From Bugula neritina (lineage: Eukaryota; Bryozoa; Gymnolaemata; Cheilostomatida; Bugulidae), in the NCBI GenBank assembly GCA_964035545.1, contig OZ037769.1:7997929-8061928 (forward strand): 64,000 bases of DNA. Direction: 5' to 3'. Positions within the stretch are counted from its first letter, which is position 1, and each line of letters begins with the position of its first letter. Position numbers and translations under genes: made by a program. The notes beneath the pieces are model-generated. The model made no database searches, was not told the origin of the DNA, and saw only the letters and a list, made by a program, of their open reading frames with translations. Shown here piece by piece: positions 27,140 through 40,752 of this stretch.

Positions 27140-27260
27140 AATCTAGCTTGACCAGGATTTGAATCTAATGATCTAATAAACCTCCAGTATAAGGCACAAT
27201 GTAGAGCACAGCCAGAATAATTTTCTGTACGCCACATAGCCAGACCAACAACCTCACATA
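27140..27260 (-). repeat. Possible second, degenerate tRNA-like SINE fragment
   Basis: Read on the minus strand, the segment contains ATTCAAATCCTGGTCA, which resembles the T-arm (B-box) end of a tRNA-derived head. No TSD or A box was identified with confidence. Confidence 0.3.
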
Positions 27261-27769
27261 TTTGTGTTTGAAAACACGGCAAAAATATTTTTCATGAAAG
27301 AGAATGCATCTCACCATTAGCATATGGCAGTTGTTTCAATTTTGAGGAGACCAACACTTAGAGGTACATGTTTCAAACCCACTTTCATGGTCAGAACCAA
27401 CAACTACGCAGATATAATATCATTGGGTCAGTTGTTCAACCTATCTTGTCACAATTCATGCAACCTCCAGGCATCTGATTGAAAGAATAAAACAGTAGAA
27501 AAGGAAACAAACAGAAATGAAAGGCTGAGATTCAAAATCCCAGGTGCTTGTCCGTACTTTGCGACAGCTATGGTAATATTTCTACTTATGAATAAGTGGC
27601 TAGGCCTTTGACCGAGTTTCAAACATAACCCTATTAAGAAACATCAACACGTGAAAGCATAAGCAGGTTAACACACTAAAACAATGTATTTTACATAATC
27701 CTCAAGTTAAAAAAAATCAATAAAAATATGTAGAAGATGCCAGCTTGTTTAACAAAACTGATATTGGAA

Positions 27770-27902
27770 GATGTATATTGTATGTATATTGTATATTCTA
27801 GTTGTATAATGTATGTATATTGTATATTCTAGTTGTATAATGTATATTGTATATTCTAGTTGTATAATGTATATTGTATATTCTAGTTGTATAATGTATA
27901 TT
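27770..27902. repeat. AT-rich minisatellite, ~31-35-bp unit
   Basis: Four copies of a unit containing TGTATATTCTAGTTGTATAA. The first unit is longer by a GTAT insertion. Confidence 0.85.
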
Positions 27903-28853
27903 AGCGAATAAATATTTAGAAAAAAGAAAAGCTGGAAGATGATGCACTAACTACTCCAAAAAGCATACTGGATATGCTAAAAGTAATGTAATTCCCAAAG
28001 GGAATGGATAGATAGTTCTAGATGTTGGGCCAACATGCAAACTCATACAGTTGCATGATGGAAGGCCTAGCCTATTAGGATATGTTCCAACTACCTCACT
28101 TCATCCCTGAATACTACATACTAACTGCTTTGACATGAGCCTAGAAAATTAAACACTTTTATTAACAAACCGGCCAACTTTGGTAGTCATGCTATATGTG
28201 ACATAGGATAATGAGCATTGCAAAGTTTTATAATAATTAGGTTATATTTAGAAGGTATATTAGAAATATTTTATGTTTGATAAACAAAGAAATTAAAAAG
28301 AACTCATAAAAAATTAAAAAAAGCATAAGCTATATATTGTTTAAATAACGGAGAGTCCTAAGCAATGGAACAACAATGTTACTTTGAGCTTTGAAAATTC
28401 TAGCAAAATTATTTTCATAGTGTGGTCACAGTATGCACAGACTTGGTTGCCCATGACAACGAAATAATATTTGGAGGTGAATGCTGCTGTGTATATCCTG
28501 ATTAGAGTGCTTAGACATACAAGGGATTTGTTAATCTCTCTATTTATATATCGGGATTGTTTAATTACCCAGTTTATCTGTAATACATTGCAAACTAGAA
28601 TGCAATGGGCTGAATCACGATATATTCAGGCTTGGCAACTCTAGTCTGAGAAAACATTTTGAAATTCTATAAACCACACAGAGAAAATTTGGTTAAATTT
28701 ACAGTTATGGCCAAAACTTGAAGAAAATATTTAAACAAATTTAACATTTAATTCACAATTCTATTCATGAATCCAAAATATCTTTATATATTTTTATGCA
28801 ATATATGCAGCTATATAAAGTAGTGTTAATGTTTGGGCAATTTTTACACTCAC

Positions 28854-30651
28854 TGGATATTAAAAGTTGCTCCATGTGGGATTGTATCTTGGCGAGTGAT
28901 GACTTGTTACAGGTGGCAAGGACTACAGCTGCAAACACTGTTCCCTCTTTTCTGTGAATAGGAAAACATCACAAGATGATACAATACAAGAATTATCCAA
29001 TCTTGAATCTGAACAAAGAGTCTGATAGTCTGGACATTGAATATCAGTAGGTTAACTAGAGTTCAAATTTGATAAAACACAGCATGTACATACAAAATTC
29101 AGGTAGGCAGGTAAGGGCTAAGAATGGAAGAGCAAATTGCTACAAAAGATAGGTAAAACATTCGCACTAAGGTAGACTTGTTGGAGTAAATCAGCTGTAA
29201 CATGGTTTAGAGACCATAACACATATTATTGGTAAATCAACAGATTTCAACGATTAAATAAAAACACAATATTTTGATACTACAAAACTAAAAATTTAAA
29301 TTTTATCGAAAAATTATATAAAAGCATTTGAAATGGCCAACAGTGTTTGTTTTTCTTTGTAATTTAAAGTAACTTTATCTCCATGTAGAATGTAGATCTA
29401 AACAACACTTATTTAATTTTGTATTAGCTCATTGCGCTACTTTCATTTAGTGGATGAAAAACTTTAAAATTTTGACATATTGAACTGCTCACTAAGATTA
29501 AAACACTACATTCAACAAATATTTCAAAATATTTCTGCTGAAAAATGATAGAGAATAAATCACTATTTAGATATGTGCAAATTCACTGGTGAAATGCTCA
29601 GAAAGATTAGAAGGTAAAATCTAGTATCAGAATAAAAGCATTGGCAGAGTTGCAGCAGTGAAATTTAATGAGCAAGCTTGAACTATCAAAAATAAACATG
29701 AAATTTTTTTTCAACATTGTAGAGGCCCTTGGAATATTTAGTTACGATTTTCAGTGACACTATAAACCATATGATCTATGAGTGTTTGTTCTGGATAAGC
29801 ATATTATTTCTTGCATGAACTCATTTGTATCTGGTGTCAATGTCCTTTACAGAACGTCAATGTGATGTTGACAGCACTAAATTAACAATAGCCTAACTTA
29901 TATTAGTTAAAAACAAACATTTCAACAAAGTAGTTCATACAACTTGCTATGATAATTCTTTTAAGGAGTTATTTACCCATGAAAAAAATTGTTTTACCAA
30001 GAGGACACAACTCCTTTTTATGCTTATTAATTATCTAGAAGAAAGTAGTTGCATGTAGTTATTTCAGATCATACCTGGAAAGCATCTAAAGAGCAGTTAT
30101 ATTCACTGCACTTGAAACCAAACATATATCTCCCTCATGAAATGTCTGTAAATACCTGAAGAAGACAATACTGAAATAATTTCTTATGATAACCTGGGGT
30201 GCTTCTTTCCTCTAAGAGTAAGGGGAGTATATGCAGCACCTCAATGAACCTTAGGATTGAAAAATTCCGAACCAAGAAGAGTCTTTCATAATATAAAAGT
30301 TACAGAAAGAAAGTAAATCAGTACAGAAATTGCCAACTCAATATCTTGAAACACATGAGCACATTTAAAAAGCATGTTTTAGCATATCTACAGCAAAAAC
30401 CAATAATGCATAAAATACAATCTATTATTTACACAGTACAAACTAAGGCATATTAGTTATTTGGGTTATATGCATTGTTATAAATACAATATGTTATAAA
30501 ATGGTCTGACCTTTTGACTGGCCAAGAGGTGACATGATGCGCTGCTGAGACCCTGATGTGGCAGCACATTAACTGAGACTAGCTTCATTATACACATGAG
30601 ACCTGACTGATAGTTCCCCATGTTTGCTCCATATCTTTTAGGGTACAATTT
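28854..30651 (-). CDS. Unrecognised gene, three candidate exons (partial)
   Basis: Three minus-strand segments bounded by acceptors and donors join in one open frame: 30651-30511 (47 codons; TGATTTTAG before, GTCAGA after), 30211-30156 (CTTACTCTTAG before, GTATTT after) and 28951-28854 (CTATTCACAG before, GTGAGT after). Each is closed, or nearly so, in other frames. The joined fragment is about 98 residues. It includes KLYPKRYGANMGNYQSG in the first exon and EGTVFAAVVLATCNKSSLAK in the third. I do not recognise the family and found neither a start nor a stop. It lies upstream of NCX in the same orientation and could be the middle of a separate gene. Confidence 0.4.
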
Positions 30652-31149
30652 CTAAAATCATCAGTTGGCAATAGTAATTACATGACCATTAGTAACATTG
30701 GTAGTGTAGATAGAATTTTAAAAAAACTCAAGAAAAAGCTGATCAATATAAATGAATAAACTATATAGGACCATACAATGTTTATCAAGATTTGCAGCAT
30801 ATTAAAATATACACAAAAAAAAACAAATGCAGATCTATTTTCCAATCCTTTATTATAAAACTAAAAACAAGAACTTTCCATGATGGCAAATACATAAAGT
30901 TATAGGCTATACTAAATACTGATACTTGCAGAAGTACAAAATAGAATAGTCATGATATTATATTACTCATCAACGTGATATCATTGTTACAATAAATATC
31001 AGTATGATTACTATCATTCTTCAGCCTATAATTATAACAAACTGAAAGTATCCTCAACATATTTACCCATTTTACTTTTAGTGATTACAGCATGAGCACA
31101 AGCTGAACTTGAACTTAAAAGCATTAGCATGATACTTTGAAAGTAAAAG

Positions 31150-33650
31150 CGTTTTCATTTAAAATTAATTTGCTGCGACATGATAATAATGACAGAGATA
31201 TACAATAACGAGTAATAATTTAAATTATAATTATTATAATTAGTATTACACTTACCCACCAGTTACACTTACTGCAACTGTAACACTAACTACTAACAAG
31301 CTGAACAAATTGAATTTGAATTTTTATTTGTAGCCAAGTTAATATTTATAAACTCAAACTGCAAGTGTAATTTTCAAATTAAAGAGAGAGGCAAGCATCT
31401 CACTCTCAGTTTGTCAATGTTGACAATGCATAATGATAATCATAATAATTCAAATTATTGACCAATAAATTTATTATATTTCTGTTTTACTATTACTATT
31501 AGTATTAGTATTTAACTATAAGTATAACATTGATATTCAGTGTAAATGTAATTATTATAACAAATCATTACTTTTTTACTGAAACTGAAAGGGCTAAACC
31601 AAAAGTCTAAAGATCATATTCGGATAATAATATTGATATTAATAATGATATTCATATTGATATAAAAATACTTATAGTTATACTTAATCTTAATCTTATA
31701 TTTTATAATCATAATGATAATGATGATCACGATATTCATAATCCTATTTATAATCATAATCATATTTATATTGCATTTGGTATAAAATTAAATATAATTA
31801 TAATTAATACTACGATATCACTTTTATTATTTATTAATTATTAATATTATATAAATATTTATATAATTAATATAAATATATAAATCATTAAATCATAAAT
31901 GATTAAATCACCTTGAATGAAACTCAAACTAGTTCATTGGACAAAATTTTGGGTTATTAATACTTTTTAAACTTTCTTAACAATTAGACTTGGTACAGAT
32001 AGGTATGGTTTGATACAATCTATGAGTTCGATTGAAAATTATTTTAGAAAATTAAGTAAAATACATTAAAATGAAAAAGATATTTTTCATTTCAATGGTA
32101 AAAATATATCATTTAAAATTGAAAAAACTTGAGCTAGTGAAAAGCGCAAATGTCCAATCCAAACGCGCATTTCAGGTTGTTACCCAATTAGGATGAGAGG
32201 TGTGAGTGTAGGAGACCACACGTTTTTCTGGGGAAAGTAGCAAGCAGCGATTAAGCTGGTAGATAACTTAAACTAAACCATTACTATTACTATTAGTATT
32301 AGTATTACTATAAGTATAAGACTAAATATAAGTGTAGAGCTCTGTAAATTTAAGAGGTGTATATCAAGCTTAGCGGGTTAGCTTTATATTAAAACTGTTA
32401 CCGTAAAGCCACTCCAAACTGCTGACGACTTGGACTTACACTTACACTTACAGTTAGACTTAGAAGTTAGATTTAGAGTAGTAGTGTACAAAACTACAAC
32501 AGTATTACTATTAGTATTAGTAATACACTAAGGTTTGCTCTTACTCCTAATATGGCTCTGTAACTGTGTAACTAACTAACTTACAGTCAGTATAGTTGTC
32601 ACTGTGAGTGCGTTGCTGAATCTGTAGCACTAAATCTAAGTTCCTGTCGCTTCGTACACGGGTCGTTTTATTTCGGGGTTGAGTGATTGTTAATTTTGTG
32701 TACAAACTGCTGTACACAAAATGAATAATGACTTGACCCCACACCATGAATCCAAATAATAAATAAATACAAAAAGAGATATGTATTTTAAATAATTTAT
32801 ATAGATGTGTTCAAAGCTACTTGTGTACGAAATGAGCTGCATCTCTAAGTCTAACTGTAAATGCCAGTCTAAGTCATGCTTATTTACTAAAGGCCGAGAG
32901 TAAGAGTAAGTCGTAGTACCTGTGCTAACAGTAGCTGTAAGTGTAGCTGAAAGCTTTGAGAATAGGTTTTGTTCAAGTTTTATAGTTTATTCGAAATAAA
33001 ATTTAAAAATTCTACTTGCAATTGTACTTATAGTCACTTATGCTTATGCCTTATAGTAATACTAATAATATTACTATAAGTTATAGTAATACTAATAGTG
33101 AAGTTATGCAGTTACATTTTGGTTTATTAGTTTACTAATAAGTAATAAAATTATTAGTTAATAATTTCAATGAAATAGCCTGGGGAAAGAACCCAAACTC
33201 AGAGTGACAGTGACTGTAAAGTGTCACGGGTGTACCGCTATCAGTTTGATTACTATGAGTATCACATTCTTCATAGTAACATTTATGTTAATAAAGTATT
33301 GTTCAATATGAATGATCGTAGTCAATATCATAGTGATTATCATTATGATTATCTTATCATTAACTAATATTTTCGATCATATTACCAAAATTGCATCTAG
33401 TCCTATAACTGCAAGTATAAGATTTTCCTTAGTAACTTTTATTTTCACTTTCACTTTAAAGCATTTAATTGGCCATTACATTTACATATACTGTTAATTA
33501 TCAATAATCAATCAAAAATACTTAGTACGAGTAATTATCAATTTTTAATATCACTAAAGACATGCTCAATCACTAATAGTAATGATTTATCCAAAACCTT
33601 GTCCAATTGCAATCACAATGAACATTTCATATGACCATGGTGAAAGTTAA
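31150..33650. repeat. Degenerate simple-sequence block
   Basis: Long run built from short reiterated words such as ATTAGTATTAGTATTACT, ACTTACACTTACACTTACAG and ATAATCATAATC. It is very AT-rich, without a stable period and with almost no other content. A similar texture recurs at 42.5-43.0 and 47.6-49.3 kb. Two short islands (about 32150-32270 and 33175-33240) have ordinary composition. Confidence 0.6.
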
Positions 33651-33838
33651 TGTAAAATCCAATGGTCATTGGAATAAGTAAGATTAGTGAATTATTATAC
33701 TAGGATAATTACCAATAAATATGACGATGTCACTTTATATTCCTTTCTCTTACTATTCTAGAATAACACATATCTTATAAACATACACGGATTCCTGCAA
33801 AATCTCAAAAACAGGAGTTAAGTTTTTTTAGTGTCGCC

Positions 33839-36800
33839 ATGACAGCCGCGACGGAGGGTAACTCCCCTAAAACAGTTTCTGTAGACGATACAAATTTACC
33901 GGAATATAACAGATTTCAAGGTATGTGACTATTCACCTGTGCATCTAACTTCAATGCTGTTCCTCATGAATATGCTTTGAACTATGCATGTCATTCATGA
34001 TATTATACACTCACATCATTGATGCAACTCTAATGTTATCTTGCTAAAGAGTTGAGATTGATATATGTATTTAGATGGGTTTAGAAAACTGGACAGTATG
34101 AATGCAGCTAGCATGGACTATAGACAAATGGCAGCCATGGTAAGTTCATCCATTTTAACAGTTATGCTTTTCAAAACTTTTTTTCAAGTATTTCCATTTT
34201 CTAACCAATTGTTGAAATTGTATGTAAATTAAGTGCTTGTTTTACTTATTGCTAAAGTTGCAGTTTATTGAATATTGCAAAAATATATAATATTTCATAT
34301 TAAATGGTTCTTGTTACAGATTGAGTCTATGAAAAAGCTGGTGCAAACTGCTAAAAGAAATGTTATTAATAAGTTATCAAGGAAAATTAAACAGTTCAAG
34401 GCCAAGAAGTGAGTAATTCGTTTTAGCTTCAGTTTCTGACAACTGATTATCAGCTATTCCATTATAATTCGGCTATCTTCTCTGTACAAGGAACACATTG
34501 CTGGTTTCAATTCCTATGTTGTGTGTATGTAATGCTTGATTGCAAGCCATTTAACCTGAAGATTTCGGATTTCATATTTTACAGAACATCTTCAGATACG
34601 GACAAACAGAGTGCTAAAATACAAAGACATATTGATGAGATTGCAATGATTAAGGTCAGTGCAAGCTTTGTATTTATACAATTTTAGATTAATTTGTAGT
34701 GTCTTCTCCAACTAAACTCATAATAAATAACAATGATAAATGATGTTGTGTGATATTTTATATCATTTCACTTTCAGAAGAGTTATTCAAATTGGCCAAT
34801 TCTTCTAGAATTAAAACTGCATATTATATTAAAATTTAAATCAGGGCTGACTAGTTACATTTATGCTACAAGAAAAACCTTTAAAAATATCTTGGACATC
34901 AGCTAAATATGGTTGTGGGGTTGTGCTCTTAGGAAATTTGGTTTTATAATGAATTTTGTGCGCCTATTTCTTCAATTTATGTGATTTTGGTTCACTCGCT
35001 GATAATGTTGCTCAGTTATTGTAGGAATATCAAATTTATACTTGATTGCTAACATTCATTGCATGTTTTATTGCATCTTAGTGACTAGGATGGTTTTGAA
35101 GCTTGAAACATGCTTACTGCTAAATGAAGCAATATAAAGCTACTACATATATCATGTATAATTCATTTACATGTTCGCCTGCTTTTGAATCATCATCTCT
35201 ATTCATTTATATTTCAGTCTATAGATGCAAGCAGAATATCTAAATTTGCCCTTGCTAATGAGGACACAGTTGCTAACCTTTCAAAGAAAGTGAGAATCAC
35301 AATCTAGCATAATTATTATTATTTTTGCACTCTTATTCCATTAATGCTCTTACCAATAAGCTTGTCAGTTGAATAGACATTATGGAACTGCTAATTAACT
35401 GTTATATACAGGTTTACATTGCATATCTCTTGCTATATATTTTACTTATTGATGTTTTGTTCACAAATCGCACAACAATGCAGTACTTATTTTTTAGTTA
35501 TAATAAATTTGACAGATTAAAACTGTTACCTATAACGTGATTTTGTTGATGGAAAAGAAATTAGCATTTATGTTACAACTTATTCTACATTATACTGAAA
35601 CTATGCTGTTTCTGGAATATAAATTGTTTGTGTAGATTCAAAAGGCCATCTAGCCGGTGGTGCTGTGTTGGCTACAAGCTTACTAGTGAGATACATGTGT
35701 GTGTTTCAGGGTACAGTTACACCGCATCTGCTCACTCTCACTCGGCTGGCGGAGGACAAGTCCCTCAGCTCCTTTGTTCACAAGTGGCGGCTGGAGCACG
35801 AAGATTGGAGAGTCCTGGCCAACTTCATGCTTAGTAAGAACACCAGTCGCCATTTCAAGCGGAGTGAGCAGAAGTCTAAAGTTACCAAAGACAACTTGTT
35901 GGTTGAAAAAGAACTTCTGCATAAACGTCTTGGAACACAGGTGCTGGGCTCAAATTAGAAAAAAACCAAGCGAATTTGAGCTACAATTTTGTTATAGGTT
36001 TAATTGTCACAGATTAGTTCTATTATAACATATTATAGGAGTCAATGAAGTATATGTGCCTCTTTTGTAGGTTTTGTATATTATCAAATTTGGGGAAGCA
36101 CCAAGAATTCAGTTTTATGTGTAACTTTAGGTATACTTTAAGCATATGTGTGGTCAACTGCATCAGCTTATACAATATATATTCATCTATTTCTTGATGT
36201 AGTTAATAATTTACTTGCATACTGGCCTTTTAAATTCTAGCAGCTCGTAAAATTTGTATTTCTAGAAGACGTTTCTTTGAGCTTTAGTTAGTTGGTGAAG
36301 TCTTATTCAGAAGAACTTTGCTTTTACAGGAAGGAGTTTCATTAGATGGAGATGTGAACGAGCCTTTAATGGAGCGAACCAGTAAAACAAACAAGTATAA
36401 AAAGAAGGGTAAAAGTCGTTTAGAAAACACACATGGTGGTGAAGAATCAACTCATGAAAACTGTGAGTATATCATCATCACTATCATCTGTGAATGATTA
36501 GTTTTTGCAGATAATACAATTTTGTGTAGACCAAGGGCTAACTTATATCAATGAAATTTGCAATATTATATATACATGGTTTTTAAATTAACTATTAAAA
36601 TGTGATAAAGATTCTGTTACTGATGCTTGGTTTTAATTTTACTTATAGAATAAAATATAAATCACATTCAATTCCTAATTGTTTTAATTTGTTCATCATT
36701 GAAATTGTGCTAACTTATAATATATTATATATGTTCTTGTCTATTTAAAGGAGTTTTATTATGAATAGTTCAAACAAACTTTGTGCAACAACATAAAATT

Positions 36801-39800
36801 TGTTTAATTAGTAGAGTCATTTCTCAGGTTTAGTTTGAATAATAATTCTATATAATAATATCTACTATATCTAGCGGTTTGATCAATGTTATTATTTTTA
36901 ATTACATTTAATGCATCAATATGTTAGTTGGTTTAATGCTTTTGCAGCTGATGATGACATTGATGAAGGGAAAGGAACAAAATCCATTGGAAATGATCTT
37001 GATGCTGACCTGTTCACATTTAATATTGTAGAAGAAGACCTTGACCTACTTAAACATGTAAAACTTTTATAAATTCTTATACTCGTTGCAATGGAATTGA
37101 TTAGGCTGCTTGTCATACTATTAGATTTAACAGTCTGCGTTGGGAATTGATAATTGTAATCAGTATGGCATACAATGGCGATAGTTGTTTGAAATTTATT
37201 GTCAAGCACACTCAGCAGTGTGTGTTTACTGCTGCTTACCCAATAATAGTCTTCTTTCTGTGAAACTTTTCACACATCTATTGTTGTTTAGGAAGGGCAG
37301 GAGGTGGTCGTTTCTCAAGAAGATCGATCTTTAGAAGTTGATTCCCAGACTAAGAGTTTAGCAAGCAAGCTCTTTTCAGCGCCAGCCTCTAACAATAACA
37401 GCAACTATAAAGATAAAGGTACGCTATTTGGATATCTAGTTTTATTATTAACTAATTATTTTTGTATTACTGAAAGAAGTGTTAGAAAAGAAAAGGTTTA
37501 CTATAGCAAGTACTGAGGTCCAAAATTGGTAGGTCTTAACTTTAAATTTTCTGAGCTACTAAGTTAAGAGTTTTTCTCAGATATTATCCATAGGATGTTA
37601 TTATGGCAATGCTTCCATCTGTGATTTCTCCTCTAGTAAATTTTACATTATTGGCGTTTTTCAAACTTAAATTTTACCGTGTGTCATTTGCTTCAGGTGC
37701 TGAGTCTAATATAAATGTGGAAGAAGATGACGCTAGCGATTGTACTGATAATACGACAGCAATAGTGACCCCAGTGACTCATTCCAAAAAGTCACCTGAG
37801 AAATCTAAACTGAAAAGTAAAAAGCTTACTAAAGTCAATAAACTCCCAAGTATAGCAACTGCAGAAGAAGCAGAAGGCATGAAAGCAAAAGACTCGGCGC
37901 CTAAGAAAGAAGAAATGCTTAGTACTGTGAAAGAAGGAAATAAGGTAGGAGGTTGAGTGTATGCTTAGCAAAGCTGCTGTAAAGGTTTGAGTTCCTTGCT
38001 ATGAGTATCAGTACTTCTGTGAAATGCTGTCTCGATTGCTGTTTCAGGTGATGACTCAAGCAGTGATAAGTCAATCAGAGGGAGAGATGGTAAAGGCTGT
38101 ATTGAATCTTGACCAACTGACACAACGCAACACAGAATCTCTTCAGCTAGATGACAAGCCAAGCAAAGATGCACCTAATCAACAAGTACGTTCACACTCA
38201 AGATTACTAATCAGATTATTTCGCTATTAAATAAATCCTGGTATGGGAAATCAGAAATATTTGAAAATTAATTATTGTTATGTGTTCTTTTGGCTAGGAC
38301 TAGTATTTATGTGATTAGTACAAGGTATTATATTACACATTGTAAGTATAGGAAAACTATATTTTATAAGAAGCTAGTGAGAGGAAAAGGATTTACTAAG
38401 CAAAGTTTTTATTATTATAGCCTAATTCTCACTAAGTAGAGATGATATGTAAATTGTTGTTTATGTGCTTAATGAATTATCACCGCTAGTGCTGGATATC
38501 TAGCTCACATGTCCCTCTGTTGTGTTGTCACCTGCCAATAATAATTTGATCAACCCAAATATTCATTGTGGTTTATTTGGAAGGTTCATTTACCCAACTT
38601 ATAGCATAAAAATACAAATTATCTTATAAATAAAATAAAAGTATTATATCATGAAAATTTTATTGATACTTTTATGATGCGTTTTGTTTTTCTACATCAA
38701 ATTTCCTATTGTATTCTAAACACTATGTTGATTGGAATTGGTAAATCTTAAGCTTCCTAATACTAGAAAAACCCTCTAGACAATAGAGTACTTCATTTCC
38801 AATTCATTATGTGTGCATTTATTTGATTGGTTTAAGGTCTAGCGTTCATCCAATCAATGCTTATTAGTATTTATTTTTGCAGTCTAGCCGTCGAAAGAAA
38901 AGTGCATTCTTCCTTGGTGATTCCAATGAGATTGACGAGAGTTTGGGGACCAGTCAAGCTGAGCAAGACAGAGCCAGGAAAAATCAAAAGGTTTCGGGTT
39001 ACAAAGGACTTCGAGATCGTGAAAAGGTTATTTTTATGTTGTGTTTCAACAAGTTTTTGTTTTCTACCCAATATTGTGTTGATATTTTTTAAACTAATTT
39101 TTTGAATTGCCAATTTACACATGATTATTTCACAAAACTCAGCTATGTTATGCTGATTCTGTGTAGACAAGAGTCAATATGATTATTGTTTAACATTCAT
39201 TCTGATGATTGCTGTCGCGAGCATCTGAGCATGAGATTTTGTATCATTTGAGTATCAGCTCCTTACTGATATATCAGTATATACTTATTCATTATACCAA
39301 GTAACATGAATGTTACCATATAGCTCAATTCTCTATATTTTGCAATGGCAGTATCCAATCCGGATAGGTTATTTGTCAACATATTTTTTCATTAATGCCA
39401 TTGCCATCCTGTGGTGTAGTTGTAACAAAAATGACATATTGTTTTAAGGTTTATATAAATAGAAACACTCTAAGAATTGGGTTGTGCATAAAAATTTCTG
39501 AGGCAAGATCTTCTAAGATTATTCCTTCCAGTTTTTGACATTGGCTGTACCAGCTCACCTCTATAAATTGTCACAGTACCTGTTCTTGTACTGTTCAATA
39601 TGATGGTGTGCAGCTGAAGAAGTCATTGGTTATCTCAATTGTTTGCAGAGGTTGTTGACATCCACTTTCACAGAGTCATTAAAATCAAGTTGGCCAAGAA
39701 GGAAACCGCAAAAACATGAGGAAGGAACTGCAAAAAATTCCCAGACAAATAAAAAGTAAGATATGATGTGCAGTTTTTATTACTCTCTGCCTAGTTCTTG

Positions 39801-40608
39801 GGTATTTTGGTTTGTATATCTTTTATGCAATTGAGTTGTGTTAAAATGCTGTTGTTTTCACAGAAATGCCTTCCAGTCTAAGAAATCTGCTGCTGGGCAT
39901 GAAAATACATTTACAAAAAGTGACAGGACCTCGAAGCTTAAAGGGTATGTGTAGCTATATAAATATATTGTATATCTCAATCTGTGGACAGCAGCTGTTT
40001 CGGGATTTATCCCCTCATCAGCACAGAACAGAGTACCATGGCCATATTAATATAGTAATTTATTTATAATTTAGTTGACGTGGCGTAATCAAAATTATTC
40101 AAGCATTTTATTGTAATTCACTATTCAGATATAATTTTTCGCCAGATCTGTGAGAGTATCTTTTATAATAGAATCTGCTGAAAGACTGTGTAAATGTCCA
40201 TCATACAACATCTGCTATCTCCTAGTACATTTGAATAGCATAGGCTGCACCACTAGAAGTTATGTTTAATCATGCTGCTTGTGGATAGATGGTGTATTTT
40301 ATAATTTGACCTGCAAATTTATTACCCTTCGTGCAGCAAACACATGTAATCTACTATATTATACTGGTGCTTGTTTCTATCATATGCTTGTTTAGCATAC
40401 TTCATTATATTCCAGGAAGGATTTATTGGCACAATCTTAGTTCTATTGACATTCTGATTGTAGTAGAACTGAAGACCGACAAAGTGAAACTCTAGCTATG
40501 GAGTCTCTTCATCCTTCCTGGCAAGCTAGTAGAAAGCGCAAGGAACAACTTGAGCTTATGAAAAAGGGACCTCAGGGGAAGAAAATTAAATTTGATGATG
40601 ATGATTAA
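33839..40608 (+). CDS. SRFBP1: SRFBP1 / BUD22-family protein
   Basis: Homologue of serum response factor-binding protein 1 (BUD22 family; yeast Bud22 acts in small-subunit ribosome biogenesis), expected nuclear/nucleolar. Fifteen exons: 33839-33920, 34075-34139, 34320-34408, 34585-34654, 35218-35289, 35710-35940, 36330-36462, 36948-37057, 37292-37418, 37697-37944, 38048-38185, 38883-39026, 39649-39755, 39864-39944, 40464-40608 (TAA). They encode about 613 residues. The N-terminal basic helix (about 50-80, KKLVQTAKRNVINKLSRKIK) and following helices to about 200 match the BUD22 region. The middle is acidic and lysine-rich. The C-terminus has the diagnostic LHPSWQASRKRKEQ and ends GKKIKFDDDD. 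The exon 12 donor (GTTATT) is weak. A strong acceptor ends at 33831, only seven bases before the ATG. Confidence 0.92.
39982..40026 (-). ncRNA. Type I hammerhead ribozyme
   Basis: All conserved hammerhead elements are present on the minus strand: stem I CUGUG (40026-40022) pairs with CACAG (39986-39982); core CUGAUGA (40021-40015); stem II GGGG/CCC around AUAAAU (40014-40002); core GAA (40001-39999); short stem III ACAG/CUGU with loop CUG (39998-39988); cleavage base C at 39987 after U. Beyond an internal loop, stem I can continue with CUC/GAG. The very short stem III resembles the hammerheads known in Penelope-like elements and retrozymes. It lies antisense in intron 14 of SRFBP1. Confidence 0.88.
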
Positions 40609-40738
40609 AGTCGTCTATTTCTTGTGTTTACAGTTTTTTATGTTATGGAATTTCATCTCCAGTTTTTCTACCTGTGTAGGCAATGAATTAAACCTATTCA
40701 ATGTATATTTTTATTTAGATAAAATTGTTAATAATTTT

Positions 40739-40752
40739 AATAAAACAATAAA
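40739..40752 (+). terminator. Polyadenylation signals of SRFBP1
   Basis: Two AATAAA hexamers (40739-40744 and 40747-40752) lie about 130-145 bases after the stop codon. Confidence 0.6.

Larger units (their letters stand above)
22261..33831. other. Divergent intergenic region between NCX and SRFBP1
   Basis: Roughly 11.5 kb between the minus-strand exchanger and the plus-strand SRFBP1 gene. Apart from the repeats, SINE and exon candidates listed separately, I see no recognisable gene. A 115-residue open frame at 23432-23779 has no known motif. The block from about 31.2 to 33.6 kb is degenerate simple sequence. Confidence 0.55.
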
